A stretch of DNA of 64,000 bases from Paragonimus skrjabini miyazakii (Eukaryota > Platyhelminthes > Trematoda > Plagiorchiida > Troglotrematidae): NCBI GenBank assembly GCA_014338405.1, contig JTDE01000319.1:4674-68673 (forward strand), in the 5' to 3' direction. Below the pieces are notes generated by a model. That model searched no databases. It was given only the letters and a program-made list of their open reading frames with translations, and had not been told where the DNA came from. Positions 37,430 to 49,968 of the stretch are shown here, piece after piece. Positions within the stretch are counted from its first letter, which is position 1, and each line of letters begins with the position of its first letter. Both the position numbers and the translations under genes were made by a program.

Positions 37430-37807
37430 GAGGGGGAGTCAAAAAGGATTGCCAATGTTTTTAATTCTGGTGAAGTTTTTCATAAAATTACCTGAATTTT
37501 TTCCCAGTTATAAATGATTATATCATTTACGTTATGTAATAGTTTGTTTCTTACTTTTCATGTTTTCAGACTCACAAAGAAAATTCAAAATGGCTGCCCC
37601 CGTAGAGTTGCGTCAAAAACAAAGAGGCAGGGATACATGCGCTCATTCAAAGGTGGAACGTTGCTATTAAGCGTAACGGTGACTATGTTAAGAAGAAGGG
37701 ATGTGATCCACAGAGGAACAGCTTTATTTTGATGTATAATGCATGTTCCTGTGTTGGTAATTATACCTGTCCGATATAAACTGGCTTTACTTTTTGACTC
37801 CCCCTCG
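37430..37807 (+). mobile_element. mariner-type deletion derivative (MITE-like)
   Basis: The ends are inverted: CGAGGGGGAGTCAAAAAG at the left and its exact reverse complement at the right, with weaker pairing for another 10-12 bp. The 378 bp between outer ends hold the first codons of a transposase (ATG at 37590, MAAPVELRQK) and, in a different frame, its last 51 codons (37624-37779). The middle, including the D,D catalytic core, is gone. Mariners insert at TA; the right flank begins TA but the left flank is TT, so the duplication has decayed. This copy could only move with transposase supplied by an intact relative. Confidence 0.8.
37590..37779 (+). pseudogene. mariner transposase, fused N- and C-terminal remnants
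   Basis: N-terminal codons MAAPVELRQK are followed within about 10 codons by the C-terminal part in another frame: HALIQRWNVAIKRNGDYV, then DPQRNSFILMYNAC and a TAA at 37777. The RW....I...G.YV pattern is the usual end of mariner transposases. Roughly 280 residues, including the helix-turn-helix and the catalytic aspartates, are deleted. The internal junction is near 37615-37625. Confidence 0.75.
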
Positions 37808-39665
37808 TATAAAAGCAACTATATTTAGCGAAGCAAAACCCGACACATCGGCGGACAAGGACCGCCCGACATGGCGCCTGATATCAGACACTCGGCACGG
37901 CCAACGGTGCTAGATCTGTCAGGAACGTTAGTGTCGGTGTCATAAGCACATTACTTATTTCGTTGTATGACGTGACTCTCGACCACGAACACTGCACAAA
38001 CCACTATTCAGGTTTTGTCACACACTTCTGTGCGATTAGTCAAACAGAATGGCTGCTCGCTGCAGCGCAGCATGCTGAACAACGCATCCTGCTTTGACGC
38101 CTACACACGAGCTAAACAATACATAGACCTACCGTGAGAAATTTCGACTCCAAGATTGACAAAGCCTTATCCACCAAACGAAATCCAAGTCACGAACCAT
38201 TTACACACTAACCTAATCTTTCGCCGTACCACGCAAGTTTCCGTCGGTTTAGTCAGTGGTTCGTGATTATCAAAATAACTTCCACGGTATCATGCAAGAT
38301 TCCGATAGGTCCAGACAGTGTTGCACATGTTCGTTATTCACATGCGTCCAAATTACTGCTAATTACATTTTATATACGACCTTTTATTGATACTACTTAC
38401 TTTCTTGTTAGTTATGTAATTTGTGGATTAATCCATTCGTTATGTTCTTGCGTTTTAGAAGTTATAAAGGTGCCCATTCTCTAACTGACATCTCGAACAA
38501 TGTCGATTTCATTCCCAGTCGGTTTTCAGCATTATACGCATTTGTAGACCGTCAACAAATAGTTTGCTCATAATCTCCACCTACCCATACAAATGACTTT
38601 AGACCATCTGATTTGTTCCACTTAATGGTTGATCATTCCGTAACACTAGAACCTTGATACAAAGGCTTTTTCATCTTGGTACTAATCATGTTTAGTCGAA
38701 ATGGCTATATTCTAGGGAGTGACTGATAGACGTTGAGACCTGTTAGGTGGAAAGTTTACGCACATACGTTTCTATACACGCGCATATCTTTTTGCTGATG
38801 TACACCCTGTTTACTCAGTTTTGTTCTTACTTGGAGTGATCGGGTAGGGACAGCAAGATTACCAATTTAGCTTGTATTGGTCATAATAAAATATGTGATT
38901 TTGTTTAACGAATGACTCTTATGAATGTCGTTAAAACCCATTGAACAACAAGATGGTGGTTTATACTTCTAGCCATTTGCCCTATTTGAAGATATTTTCA
39001 GGGTTGTTTTGTTTAATTCTAAACTATATATGTACCTAAACATTGTATCCAGTGACACAACATTTATCTCTATCAGCCTATCTTAAGATGGTGACAGAAA
39101 TTAACATACCAGTTCACAACCTGTCATCGCAGGTGATGTTCACCAGCCAGTACAAACACAAACAAACTTAAACACACGCAGCTTAAGAAGGAGCACAAAA
39201 TGTGACTATGTTTCAACGAAACTTGTAAGCTCAGAGAACGTCAGTTCGGTGGAAATCAGTCACAACGGTAAATTCTGCCATTAGCAATATTATTAAGTAC
39301 ATACCGAGCTTGTCAACCTTGCTGGGGTAAAACACAGTGTGAGAAAAAGCACGACCTATAGGTTCAGAAAGATTGTGAAGAATTGTGTATTGAATTCTTT
39401 CGGGAACATTATAAATTATTTCCGGTAACAACTTGAAGGCAACGTACAAATTTGCACACTTATCAGACACCAAGTACAAACAAACGTACCACTTAGTCTC
39501 AAACGTGGTCTGATACGTTGTCTGACGAACAAAGCGAATAAGATCTGCACAAATAACACAAACAAAGAAGAGGAACTAAATACGTTACGGTAAATTCTTA
39601 ACACTAACGTCTACCCAGACAAGTTCGTTAACAGTAACATGCAGGATAGACAATCGTGACTTTCA
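37808..39665. other. Unassigned sequence, GC-richer at its start
   Basis: 37830-38250 is more GC-rich than the surroundings and has a short protein-like frame with KPDTSADKDRPTWRLISDT before a stop. It may be remains of another retroelement; the family was not recognised. The rest shows nothing. Confidence 0.35.
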
Positions 39666-39944
39666 GTGGACATTGCCGATAAAGAGAACGTCTACTTATC
39701 ATTGCCATTCAGGGGTGACACAGTGGCAGTGTTGATATCTCGTCAAATCGCCAATGCTATCAACACGACTTATTATGCCGCTAGCTCTGTAGTTCTATTT
39801 CATTCAAAAGGGGCGGTTTCACTGAATTTGAAGGACAACGTGCCTAATAACATTGCCTCTTGTTTGATTTATTCATTTGATAGATCCTGTGGTTCAGCAT
39901 ACATAGGTCGCATTACTAGGCGTTTATCTGAAAGAATCCGTTAA
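39666..39944 (+). pseudogene. PLE GIY-YIG endonuclease fragment, lineage 1
   Basis: The frame reads VYLSLPFRGDTVA, then a diverged linker, then ASCLIYSFDRSCGSAYIGRI and TRRLSERIR, ending in TAA where the family continues E-H. LIY and YIG are the GIY-YIG signature and the Arg-rich segment follows at the right distance. The next expected segment, HWPIWTHSGTTKRINS, continues in the same frame after the stop. This endonuclease would nick target DNA for PLE insertion. It differs strongly in sequence from the PLE at 60 kb, so two lineages are present. Confidence 0.75.
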
Positions 39945-39999
39945 CATTGGCCCATTTGGACTCACTCTGGGACAACAAAACGCATCAATTCTGACCTAT

Positions 40000-40185
40000 T
40001 TGATCGGTTATAATCAACACAAAGACAAAAAGACAGCATTTCATACCATCTTTCGTGTCCAGGCCACCTTGTCTAGAAAGGTCAAATGTCACATCCTGTC
40101 GATAGCCGAGGTGGTCACAATCCGATTACGTCACCAGGATCTGTGTGTACATAAACAATTCTTTCAAACCCTGAGACATCCTTGA
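40000..40185 (+). pseudogene. PLE endonuclease C-terminus, lineage 1
   Basis: The segment LSIAEVVTIRLRHQDLCVHK, followed by QFFQTLRHP and a stop, matches the end of PLE endonucleases, where a conserved Glu (here in AEVVTIR) and a VHK/VQK motif close the protein. It is out of frame with the YIG piece, so at least one indel lies between 39945 and 40060. Confidence 0.7.
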
Positions 40186-40575
40186 CTGAACACGGCCGTC
40201 CATCCCGTGAAACAATTCATCCCCGTCCCACTGTCCCAGCTTGACTAACACTGACTAACTAGCATCAATTTAGTTTGTGTTCCTAACCGCATCAGAGTAT
40301 TGTTAGTAAGTTATCCAACCACACTTTTCCTTCTACACTATCTGATCAATAACAGTCAAACTCGTCACATAATTTTATATAGTTGTGCCAGCCAAAGAAA
40401 AGAATTTATCGAAAACAGTCTGTTCGTTGAAACTTTGTTTTCCGCAGAAACGTGGGAACTACAACGATTCATGCTTGTCGATTCTGTCCAGTATGTACTA
40501 TTACAAGCGAGCTAAGGATTTCAACCGGTCAAGACAGCTTGAAATGTATGTGCGATTATCACCAAGCTCAATGTG

Positions 40576-43500
40576 AAGGGTTCGCCTCAACGATTTTTTA
40601 TAGTGGAATTTTGCAATAACGGATTCAGCGCCGCCGTTTAAAATAAACTTCTGAGACAGACCTTGTACTTCGGCATGTCAACCTGGTAAACGGTAGTGGT
40701 TCGGGCTGGTGAATTCCGTCTCTCATTGCCATTCCGATAGTTGACAAAAACTACGTATACATCAAGTTATTTCAGTCCTCTAAGAGAAACGGTTCAACAC
40801 TGAATCAAAATCAAAGTCCAAGATGTCTGCGAAATACTCGAAAAAAGCCTCGATTAAATCTGATGGGATATCGTGCATTAGGAATTGGTTTATTGTATCT
40901 ACACCCGTACAATCTACTGTTTTTGAGCATTTCCGCGCTGGTGTTTTTATCACCAGTTTGTTAGAATATTTGAATTGTTTCATTGTGTGACGAATAAGGA
41001 TTAGCTCCGCTTTAAGTTGAATTGCCGAATGTGTGCAGAATGTACTCAGTGTTTGAAATTTGCAAACCCTACCTGGACCTCATAGGCTGTGTCATATAAA
41101 AGACGGCGAAGCTTGAGCGCACATGGTCGTCTTCCATTTTCTGACTGTCATTACGGTTCAATGAAAGCCAATATAATTTTGTATGCTTTGGGGTGCAGTT
41201 CACTACGTCATCCCTTACGGGTTTTAGTGGCACAATTGTGTAATCGTAAAAACATGCCTCATACTTCGGATGTTCATAACAGTAATCATTCTGTTATTTA
41301 GAGAAAAGTGGTTGTAGAGCATCATCACGATGTAGCGTTCTATCCACAAATTCAACGGAACAACCGAAAAACATTTAACAGTTCGAAGCGTACCTGCTGT
41401 CAGACCCACTACTTTTCGAAAAGTACAATGAACGCGTTGACAGTTTTCTGACACCGTACTAACTCGATCAGTATGCCATGAGTAGAAACGCAGTCTGGAA
41501 GCAAATGTGTTTGCATTTGGTTCTTCAGTCATTTTTTCACCGTGGTGCTTAACGTCGACTACATAATGAAATCGTGTTAACCAACGTTGGTACACGGAAA
41601 CCTTAGTTTGTCAGTTGGTTCAACGCATCTTAGGCATGCTGACCAGCTTTTGAACAGCATCCGTGCTTCTACCGAAGTGTGACTTGTCACCTAGGTTTGG
41701 TTAACAAACATCTAATCAAAACGCTTTTAGCGTGCGCAGGACGGCATATTTCTGAGTATGTTAACTGAGAAGTGTTGATCTGGAACGCCTCAAGAAACAG
41801 TAACCAGCATGTAGTCTGTCCGTCGGATTTGTCGCCGTGGTACATCACTATAGATCATGTGTGCTAGACCGAACAGAATCAAGTAAGCATTCAAGTCATC
41901 TAAACAACTGAACCTAATTCAAAACAGATGATCGATGGACACAGTTCACTATTAATATAGCGTAGAAAAAATTCTAAGAGAAAAATTTTCAGGGGGGGGT
42001 AACATATCTCTATAATAAACCCACCAGAACTTGCCAACTTCAGAGACAAATGGACTGACCGCAAGTTCAGGAAAATGTTCATGTGAGCGAATTGGAAAGA
42101 GGTAGCAGAGTTTGGTTCGGGAATATAAAGTTCGAGCTGATTTAGATCAACAGCAACCTGACGATAAATGTGACTTTTTGAGATAAACATCAATTCGTGA
42201 TCTACTCAAATTTTACAAAAGCCAATTTTACTAAATTCTTCAAAAGGCTAAACTCAACTGTTTAACTAATCATCCAGGGTCCATGTTGAATTAGCACGCT
42301 GCATAAAATGAAGAAAGAACAACTGGTGGAATGAATATAATCAAAGAATTGTGCTCACTTACAAGAAATATATGCGTACGTGTGCTAGTACATTTATCAA
42401 ATATAATCCACTTCAAGCTCCTGTTGAAAATAAAATTTATCGCACAATAAGACGTCAGAACAGTTTCATCAAAGAGTGTGTTACCTTCAAGACAAAAGCA
42501 GTCGAGTTTCAATCCAGCCATCTCATCATTCATATATCCTAACAGGAATCTGATTGGTACATAAAGCGCACTTTCTTCTGTAATCCACATAAATGCGCAG
42601 AGCAGTGGGATCAGTACAGTGTCCAAAGAATAGTGATTTTTCATAACGTAATCGAAATTTCTTCTGGACCATTGCATAGTTGTTCAGTAATTGGAACAGA
42701 AGTACTTGTTGCCCGTAAGGAGCAGGGATTTCACGTATAGATATGTCCATCCTATCACGCAAGTTAACTGAGATCTATCGATCGATATGACACGTTCTGT
42801 TTTCCGAACAGATGATGGAATACATCGATTCACTTGACTTCCACTCATTCCACCCATTCAAGAACATTTTCTAAAGGTCAGTGTACCTAGTTCGGTCACC
42901 AAAGTAGCTGTGTGGTTGTTGAGTGGTTTGTCTGCTCACTAAGAGTATACTGTTAGGAAACATCACGCCGATTTTTCATTTGGTTACAAGTGAGAAACAA
43001 GTATAATAGGCCTTATGATTTTCACTTCAGCGATGCAGACTAAGTTATTCGAAATATGAGCTAGCGTTTGTGGATGCGTGTTAAACCAAGGCTGAACCTA
43101 ATATCTCGCGGTACACAACATATTTTCAATCTGAACGAACGTGGTTACTTACCCCGTTAGACAAACTTTACAGGAGCGGTAGATGTCATTTGATCGATAC
43201 GGACAGGACATGTCCCAAATATTGTTCGAAATTTTGTTAAAAGCAGCACACTGACTTCAGGTTGTCCCCTTTTTTCTTGATGGCTTTCTAAGAATATTTA
43301 GAGGGATATTAAAAACGATAATGTGTGTTTGAGGACTACTGTCGTTGTTTCAGTAACCCAGCATTTCAAACAACGGTAGAGTGGTAACCAACAAGCCGAA
43401 TAAAGTTGGAATTCGTAAAGTTCATTCAGAAGGTGAGCATTTAAATGAGGAGGTCACTTGTAATTAACATTAGTAGATCCAAGGCAAGACTACAAGTGAC

Positions 43501-46500
43501 TTTTATGGGTAAGTAATATTTGCGGTGTCACTGGGTCAGTGATAATTCGAGAACAGATGTGGAGTACCTCAGTGCAGAGTTGGAGAGAGGACGCGCTTCT
43601 TATTCCCAAGTGATACTTCAGCTGACAGACCTGTGTATAGAAAACTGCTCAAATACTTATGGGAAACAGGCAACCGCTGCTTGCTACACATGCATTGCCT
43701 AAATGCTTTCAAGCAAGATTCATGTTCCATCAATGAAACTTTGTGTAAATTATTTGTCAGGTGATTCAACTAGATTTCATGTAGTGTAAAAACATTAAGT
43801 TTTCATAATGGCTTCAATTTTCACGATAATCCGAATGTATGATAATTGGTCACATAGCTGACAGAACGATGTTACCAGGTGACGTGCTCGTTCAGATCAG
43901 TCCCAAAAAATGCAAATTTCACCAACATTTCACTGTGTTATTTGCAAGCATTCCATAGTTAAACGAGTAGCAGAATTCGGAAATATAAATAATATTGAGG
44001 GAAAAGAAATGTGAATAAACACTCAACGAGTTGAAACCAGTGAACCGTGAAAACCAGGACCAGCGCGTCGTGTTAGTGAGATTATTTCGTGCGAGCTAGA
44101 TGAACGTTTGTATTTCCGATTCGGTTGTTTACCATGACGATCAAAACGGACATGTTCACAATTAGCCTAATTATTACGGAACACGTTTAATTGTCATCGA
44201 AGATTCACACTCAAAAATAGTTAATCAGTTTCAAGTTAATTGGGTCCAGCCAGAATGCAGTCAGTTGGTTATTAGCTCAACATCTGGAAGCATCGGGTTT
44301 GGTGTATCATGAACAAACGAGCTACAAAACGTTGTTTGTGGCAACTTTCCAATAAGTGAACCACCCTATGTAAGCCAAACGTTTGGTGCCTACTATCCAT
44401 TAAGGCACATGCAAAATAACCTAGATACTGACGACGCCAAGCAAAGAATATTTGCAAAACGCGAACGTATACACCACAGAAACAATGAAACAGATGTATT
44501 TTAATGAGTAGATTATCTGCGGTCAGTAGGACCGTAAAAAGTTGCCAACCGATTGCTGTTCGAACATATCATGGGCCGGTTGACTGGCTGGTCCTTGGTG
44601 TAGTATATAAAAATTAATGCATTAACAAGAAATTTACAGAATGAGAATTAACGGTCGACCTGGAATGAGGGGATGAACACTGCTCCAGCTTTCTCGATAC
44701 GTTTCGACTTACGCAAAACGCACTACTCTAACACATGAGTGAACTAACATCTCAGGACACGCTGCATAAACCATTAGCTAAGCGATAACCAGTAGGCCAG
44801 TTCAGAAGTATCGCCTACGTGCTAGCAAATTTCGATCAATTGCACACCTGGGTCACTTATAATCAACTGCAACCTCTGGGTTAACACGCTGTTTCTGGCG
44901 CATTTTAAAGACATGCACTCTGACGACGGCAGATGGCTTTCTTTGAAAACCTTGCATTCAAATTCACATTCTCAGTGGAAAGTACTTTGTATATGTTGGG
45001 GATTTCTTGGTATATCATTTGCTTTCTACAAATATATACCTTTTTATACCTTATGTATAGCAGTTCACAATTTAGCACTTTTCCAAATGTGTGTACCCTG
45101 AGATTGGAATCTGGACGAGGATGACGTTAGATTTTCTTACATTTAATGAGTATCTCTCAACTAGCGCCGTTTCACCTAATAACGTCATTTAGCTGGACAA
45201 GCTGGGGGGCGCCTTTTCTGAGGTTCAACGGAACCACCTAATTACAAATGTGTTCTTCTGCATCACCATGGAAATGGAATATTTTGTGAAATATTTGTCA
45301 GTTGAAAGCGTTGTTCTGTGCACCTTCAGAAACAACCTGTCGACAGTTTTAATATCACTGCTATTTAGTGTTTAACATTTTTATTGTGTACATGTACTTT
45401 GCTTTATCCCATACGCTGTTCTTGCCAACTAACAGTGCCTCCGCAGTCAATTTAGTTAGCTCAATCTGAGTGCCGCTTATTAATTTACTTGACGAAATTT
45501 GTTTGCGAATGGTTGCTGATAACCACTATTTATTCTGGAAATAACGAGTTGCACACATATCCGAAATAGTTGCGTTTGTAAAAAGTAAGCCAAGTCGAAG
45601 CTGTTCTAACCCCTGTTGTAATGTGCATAATGTCTTTTCAGTGTTTGCTTCTTGTCTCATAGGAACTCAGAGGTAACTGTAGGGTAAGAAACGGCCTTCT
45701 GTTTCATCTATCGAATTCCGCGACGTCAAGATGATCACCGCTGGGCTCCGGTTTGGCTATGGCCTAAACAGTCTGACTTGCCACTAATTGGTCGACATCG
45801 AACTTGTTTATGTGAAAGCAACAGAATGAGTCAGATAGCTGTAGGAATATTTCAACTTTGTAAGTACACAAGGCTTAAAATTCGTGCATTGCTTTTTATA
45901 CTGTCCTAGAAACTAACGCTGCTAACAATGTTTCCATACCAACTGTTCATCCGTCATGTTCATGCTGTAAGTGTGTAATGCGATATGCAAGCCTATGTAG
46001 TTTTCAAAATGATGTATGGGTCTCATTGATAGCATCCTTTGACCACTGAAGCGTCCCATCAAGAAATTCACATATGCGTTCTGAGGATAAATGTAAGACA
46101 AGACGCATTGCTTGTTATCACCTTGAAGAAATCGTCGAAGGGAGTTGTGCCTCCATAAAAACTTCGGGAGATGATCGCCTCTCCTGTTACAGTCGAAAAG
46201 CGATGTTAGCTTGCCCTCGAAGTCCTCCCAACCTCCGATAAATAATCACAATTTTTACTTATGTTGTATACGGCAAGCATCTGTAGCGAGGAACAGTCTT
46301 GTCCACCAGTAAAACCTCCACGTTATAACTACTCTTATAGAAATCCATATGCAGTCAATATAACTCTGCAACAACTACTGGCATGTTTCTTATTTAACCG
46401 CGGGCTTAGCACTTGATAAATCACGGAATAACAAGCATATCTCATGTAAACTCTACAACAGTATTGTTACACTTCCGCACCGGAACCATTCGCTTCCGGT

Positions 46501-49500
46501 TTTAATCCAGTCCAGATTAGCACCATTTTTTCTTACATTGTACAGAATATATCAACGTCAATTCCACTTTTTGGTTTAGATGTCGTTTTTCAACACACGT
46601 CAAAGATCTCTTGAGATTCATTAGCCACACTTCTTGAACCTGTATGTGGAGAGTTAATCTGACGTTTGTGTTTTCCATCAAACATGAACATAGCTTTTAC
46701 TAACTTACTACTACATCCAAAATCTTGGGCAATCTCATTCAACAAACCGCGTATCAACATAGAACAGTATAGCTTCGTTTTGGTAATGTAAACTAAATTC
46801 ATCACCTCTGAACTTGTTGGAAGCCAAACATTTGGGACACACTGATATACAGCCGCACTTCACTAGGTACAGTCAACGCTACGCAAATAATGCAGTGAAA
46901 CTCTTAGAGGTAGTCCACAATAACGCTGCAAGTTGTCTGTTAGCTTTGAATTTTGAACGTCAGTAAACAATCTCCATCCCTGGTAGATCAGTTGCCAGAT
47001 CCATAGCTGTATCAGCTTTGACAAAGGTGCCATACTTTTCATGCGTTTTGAATAACATGCACAAGTTGTGTCTAAAAAAGTGATGGCCAGTCGGTCAGTA
47101 TTGCGTTCGGCATTCACGCATATTAAACCACTTACCATCATATACATTTTATACGGCAATGCATCCGATTTTTTGTCGAAACAACTTAGAGGGATCGACT
47201 GTTTTAGCATGTTGCTGACAAATAAATGTCTCTCCAATTAAATTTATTGTTATCAAGTCGAACGGTTAGTGCATATCACTTGATCCGCTCCCCACGTTTT
47301 TAACTTGTGACAAGGAACGACCGCAATTAAGGTTCTGGCTTAATGGTTCTTCTCAAACACCGTGTAAACGGACCAACTCAGTATCCTCTCACCAATCGAG
47401 ACAGAGAGGATGAACGTTTTGGAAATGAAGCATCGTTTTAATCTGATACAACTTTACAAGCTATCTTGAGAAGCCAACCTAGTTTCATACATATATGTGT
47501 TCACGTGGATGATCGGTTGCTTGTGAATCAATGCATACGTTCATGATGAAGTAGCCAAACAACCAATTTTGCAGTCAACCAATGTGACACTTGACTGACT
47601 GTGAATTAATCCAATGAAAAACTCTTTAACAATTGTCGGTGTTGGAACTGATTCCAGTAGTGAATGATTCATGGAACAGAAGGACCCAAACAAGATACTA
47701 AGATGCATTTTTCGTGGTTAGCCTTCTGGCTAATTACAATCCTCACAACGTTCTACATTAACTGTGCTAAGGTACGGGTGAAAACACTGAGAGGTCCAAA
47801 TGTATGAAGTTAGGATCAGGGTTGATGTGAACAACATCATAGCAAGAAAAGGTTTTTCCGTCCACATGTTTGTTTAAAAATGGGCCAGCAAGAGAAGACA
47901 GTAACTACCATTGTAAATATGTGAAGCGCACCAGAATGACCACTAGCATCATTTTCGTAGAAGAACTACTAGAAATGTATGTTTATAACAAATAACCGTA
48001 ATTTACGCCTCAGAAGATATTACATCAATGACGTAATCCGTACAATTGTCAGCTCGATTAGTCACAAAACAATAGTAATATAATTAGAACCCACAATTCT
48101 TAGCTCATTTCTAAACAGAAGTCACGAGAATGTCTTTGTCTTTTGTGAGCAAATTGTTTTATGCGCAGCTGGGCCAAGAACTTCCTAAACGGAAACAAAT
48201 TCATTGTAGCTGTAAACCAACTGTCATCCTTAGGACAACTGCCCCCATACAACAGGAATCGAGTTTCAGTTTCGACAAACCTCTATATAAAGATGTTAAA
48301 GCTGCTGAATGTCTTAAGAGAATGTTTTCTTCTGTCTATACTTTTGCAACAAAGACAGTTTGTTGTAATGTATTGTTGTCTTGCATCATACTACATCTTA
48401 AGATTTGAGCTTATACGTGTTTCGGAGATTTTATGCAAAATGGTTTAATTGTTTCGATTTTAGGTTGACGTTACAATAGTCAGCACGGTTGGCTAGTAGG
48501 AACACATGTGTGGCTCAAGTCTTGGCGGAGGCAAAAGAAGATACTACAAATGAGCATTAGAAAGACCAACTCCCGAATGTGATATCCGTTTTTGAGATGA
48601 CTGTTCTGGAACGTTTACTATGGTCAAAACACCACAACATATTGTGAGTAAAGTTCATGCTGTTGCAACAACATATGTCATCTGCTGTTTAACAATGGTA
48701 AACTATTTCAATTTCTTCTGATAGGTCAACTTAACGGGAAGAGTTACTGATCGGAAAATGGATTAGAATTAACACGCCAGTTAGTGAGTCTTCTCTGAAG
48801 AAGATCTGGTAGTCCGAACAATAGTCATACATTAGTGTGGCAGGGCAATCGCATAGGGCAATTCGGTCGTGCTGCATCTGAGATCAGCAACGTCAGTCAT
48901 TTTGCGGAGACATGTTTTTTGTACAGATTCTGATCGAAGCAAAGGTACGCCCTAACGGCAGCATGGGCAAGATTTAATGTTGCTTTCTGAAATGTGGTGG
49001 CCAGAGATTCTATGGAATTCGAAAACACACATCAGTCTTGTTGGATGTTTGCACTATTTCAACAAAATATACATACACTTCATGTAACAGAAAACTGCTG
49101 TTTCTGATTTCCGAACCTGGAAAAATTCTGTGCCTTCAGCCAAAGTTGACTGACAGGTAAATTTCTCCTCACATCCTGTTTATTAGTTTACAAGTATGTT
49201 GAGTGAAATTATGCAAACGTGACGAGGTGTTTGTTCTGTACAGGGGTACATAATTCTGTGGCAGCGGAGAGTGGTAGTGTCTCTGGAACATGTAAGTAGC
49301 CAGTTTTCGTTGTTACTAGATACCTGATGATCGCTAATAGCATGTTAACATGCTAATGTACTCAGTCCGAAGATTCTGAAGAGGTCATCCATATGCAGGG
49401 TTTTATGGCTTTCTAAGGCGGCCATGGATAGTAGCATTTAACCAGTAGTGTGTGGCTAGAAGCGATGTTATATGGAAGTTAAACTTCCATCGTGTTAAAT

Positions 49501-49868
49501 AACGCTTTCTACCGCTCTGATGAATTGGCTACCACTTAAACTGTTCATACTATTGTGGTCTTGGTGCTGATGAGTCGGTACGCGATGTATGCGTTCATCA
49601 CTTTCCGTATGTTAACTCTGATGTTCACTCGTTCTTCAGTTCTTAATTGGAACCCTTGATTTGAAGCGGACATGCATTCCGAACTGCTGTTCAACATTTA
49701 GTGAATTCGCATTTACTCATCCGTGCATTAAACGTCAGTTTTTATGGAGACGTATATCTGGCTTCCATACGTGTACCCATTATATGACGCCAAAATATTA
49801 TGACCAACAAGTGTTAAAGTCTGCTTTCGTTCATATTCTTTAGTTAAATTAGTTGCAGCACAAACACA
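40576..49868. other. Unassigned sequence up to gap
   Basis: No gene recognised in nine kilobases. The longest frames are 123 codons (-, 41224-41595), 128 (-, 42291-42677) and 124 (-, 46863-47237). The last continues in the same frame after two adjacent stops for another 90 codons to 46590. None has a motif I can name. A G-run of nine lies near 41992. Confidence 0.4.
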
Positions 49869-49968
49869 NNNNNNNNNNNNNNNNNNNNNNNNNNNNNNNN
49901 NNNNNNNNNNNNNNNNNNNNNNNNNNNNNNNNNNNNNNNNNNNNNNNNNNNNNNNNNNNNNNNNNNNN
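49869..49968. other. Assembly gap (exactly 100 N)
   Basis: Exactly 100 N, the usual placeholder for a scaffold join of unknown size. Features on either side may not be adjacent at the distance shown. Confidence 0.99.

Larger units (their letters stand above)
39666..40575 (+). mobile_element. Penelope-like element relic (lineage 1)
   Basis: 3' coding part of a PLE in pieces: the GIY-YIG endonuclease start at 39666-39944, its C-terminal end at 40060-40182 in another frame, and a downstream tail to about 40575. The tail frame contains KRGNYNDSCL and AKDFNRSRQLEMY, a block I associate with PLE tails in flukes. No reverse transcriptase is present. No hammerhead core was found here by eye. Confidence 0.65.

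Noticed and set aside
49567..49600. CTGATGAGTC, as in classic hammerheads
   Set aside because: No GAAA at the right distance and no stem II; chance match.
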